From JBDSGC01 sp046594105 (GTDB taxonomy: Bacteria > Acidobacteriota > Thermoanaerobaculia > Gp7-AA8): a stretch of DNA of 22,573 nucleotides. The position numbers were made by a program, and so were the translations under genes. Below, one piece after another: positions 21,712 through 22,573 of the stretch (positions are counted from its first letter, which is position 1; each line of letters starts with the position of its first letter). The stretch lies in contig JBKJQB010000311.1 in NCBI GenBank assembly GCA_046594105.1, positions 1-22,573 on the forward strand. Reading direction: 5' to 3'. Below the pieces are notes generated by a model, which was not told the DNA's origin, made no database searches, and worked only from the letters and a program-made list of their open reading frames with translations.

Positions 21712-22573
21712 ATGACCACCATTGTCCTGTTCGGCGGCCGATCCGACGAGCGTCACGTCTCGGTCGCCTCGGCGCAGAACATTGCGCGCACCATCGACTC
21801 GCCGCTCTGCTGGTTCTGGACTGCCGACGGCGCCGTCCACGACGTTGCGGTTGCCGAGCTGCTCGCGCACCAGAACCCGTTCGTCGCCGACTTTGTCCCC
21901 ACCCGCCCTGCCATCTGGCCCGATCTGGAGCAGGCCCTCGACACGCTTCCGGTCGACGATCCGGTCTTCCTCCTTGCCCTGCATGGCGGAGAAGGTGAGG
22001 ACGGAACCGTTCAGGGGTGGATGGAGCAGCGCGGCATTGCCTTCACCGGTTCCGGCTCCGAGGCGAGCGCAGCCGCGTTCGACAAGGGACACGCGCGTGA
22101 CCTGGTCAACGTTCAGGTCCTGGTGGCCGAGGCGCAGGTGCTGACCGACCTCTCCGCGCTCGACCGTTCCATGAAAGAGATGCTGGCCAGACACGGGAAA
22201 ATCGTCCTGAAGCCGCTGGCAGCCGGATCGAGCCGCGGCCTGTTCTTCGTCGATCGCAAGAGTGACCTCGCGGAGGTCTCCGCAAAAATCCGCGCGCTCA
22301 ACATTCCGTACATCGCCGAACAGTTCATCGCCGGGCGGGAGCTCACGGTGGGCATCATCGAGCGGAACGGCAAGACCATCGCCCTCCCCGTCATCGAGAT
22401 CGAGATCGACGCCGGTCACGCCTTCGACTACGAGGGCAAGTACCTCGGCAAAGGAACGAAAGAGATCTGTCCGGCGGCGATCCCGGACGCGCTGCGCGAC
22501 GAGGCCCAGCGCACCGCCCGCGCGGCTCACCTGGCGCTCAAGTGTCAGGGCTACTCCCGCAGCGACCTCATCG
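21712..22573 (+). CDS. ddl: D-alanine--D-alanine ligase (ATP-grasp), C-terminus beyond right edge
   Basis: 287 residues are visible of an expected 310-370. The N-terminal GGRSDERHVSVASAQNI corresponds to the family's GG.SaEheVSl.SA. LHGGEGEDGTVQGWMEQ, FTGSGSEASAAAFDKGHAR, VLKPLAAGSSRGL, EQFIAGRELTVGII and PVIEIE, then FDYEGKYLGKGTKEICPA and ALKCQGYSRSDLI, follow the ATP-grasp and omega-loop motifs of Ddl. The enzyme makes the D-Ala-D-Ala terminus of peptidoglycan in the cytoplasm. The KPLAAGSSRG loop and the visible part of GYSRSD vary from the common KPa.eGSS.G and R.D forms but keep the Lys, Ser and Arg. Start chosen at ATG21712 by homology; no good Shine-Dalgarno. It is not beside mur/fts genes here, so it may be a second or relocated copy, or a D-amino-acid/D-lactate variant. 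Confidence 0.88.
   Translation, partial: MTTIVLFGGRSDERHVSVASAQNIARTIDSPLCWFWTADGAVHDVAVAELLAHQNPFVADFVPTRPAIWPDLEQALDTLPVDDPVFLLALHGGEGEDGTVQGWMEQRGIAFTGSGSEASAAAFDKGHARDLVNVQVLVAEAQVLTDLSALDRSMKEMLARHGKIVLKPLAAGSSRGLFFVDRKSDLAEVSAKIRALNIPYIAEQFIAGRELTVGIIERNGKTIALPVIEIEIDAGHAFDYEGKYLGKGTKEICPAAIPDALRDEAQRTARAAHLALKCQGYSRSDLI

Noticed and set aside
21556..22530. A 324-codon minus-strand open frame opposite the ligase
   Set aside because: The ligase frame holds all ATP-grasp motifs; the opposite product has none.

Overview
The window is G+C-rich bacterial chromosome (by eye about two thirds G+C), densely coding, with 17 protein genes on both strands and no tRNA, rRNA or CRISPR array that I can see. 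Gene content (DUF2911 protein, secreted PIG-L deacetylase with a ThuA-like tail, MA-type metallopeptidase fused to a propeller, secreted isoaspartyl peptidase, D-aminoacylase-like lipoprotein) and the palindromic spacers resemble Acidobacteriota, for example Thermoanaerobaculia- or Vicinamibacteria-like genomes. That placement is inference from gene families, not from a marker gene. Nothing indicates a phage or plasmid.

Layout. 1-735 (-) is a nearly complete pgeF cut by the left edge. 765-2435 (+) is a D-aminoacylase-like amidohydrolase lacking the usual HxH pair. 2599-4397 (-) is an overlapping pair, a DUF1835 protein followed by a serine alpha/beta hydrolase. 4680-6650 (+) is a glycosidase-like barrel interrupted by a discoidin-type domain. 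6751-9462 (-) is a secreted peptidase/beta-propeller/possible barrel protein. 9569-10585 (+) is an exported isoaspartyl peptidase. 10892-12130 (-) is an HI0933-type flavoprotein. 12174-16527 (+) is a compact unit: a secreted PIG-L deacetylase, a 32-residue one-helix membrane protein, and a sodium:solute symporter whose ATG overlaps the small gene's stop. 16616-17190 (-) is a MazF-like toxin/ribbon-helix-helix antitoxin pair. 17322-18179 (-) is a DUF2911 protein followed by a strong terminator. 18274-20223 (-) is a large polytopic membrane protein. 20304-20933 (+) is a multi-zinc-ribbon protein, 21000-21638 (+) a SAM methyltransferase, and 21712 to the right edge a truncated D-Ala-D-Ala ligase.

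Non-coding content. Four spacers between 2.4 and 10.9 kb each hold a different palindromic element (2444-2592, 4474-4607, 6693-6736, 10632-10828). Four genes have a TAnnnT hexamer only 6-7 nt before the start codon and a fifth has one 9 nt before it, which suggests leaderless transcription. Other genes (iaaA, DUF2911, zinc-ribbon, hydrolase) have clear Shine-Dalgarno sequences.

How the genes may work together. Several encode exported enzymes that would release amino acids or sugars from polymers or glycoconjugates (amidohydrolase, isoaspartyl peptidase, PIG-L deacetylase, glycosidase-like protein, metallopeptidase), and one symporter is coupled to the deacetylase. The best candidate for an under-described system is the PIG-L / 32-residue protein / symporter unit. 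The DUF1835-hydrolase pair is second.
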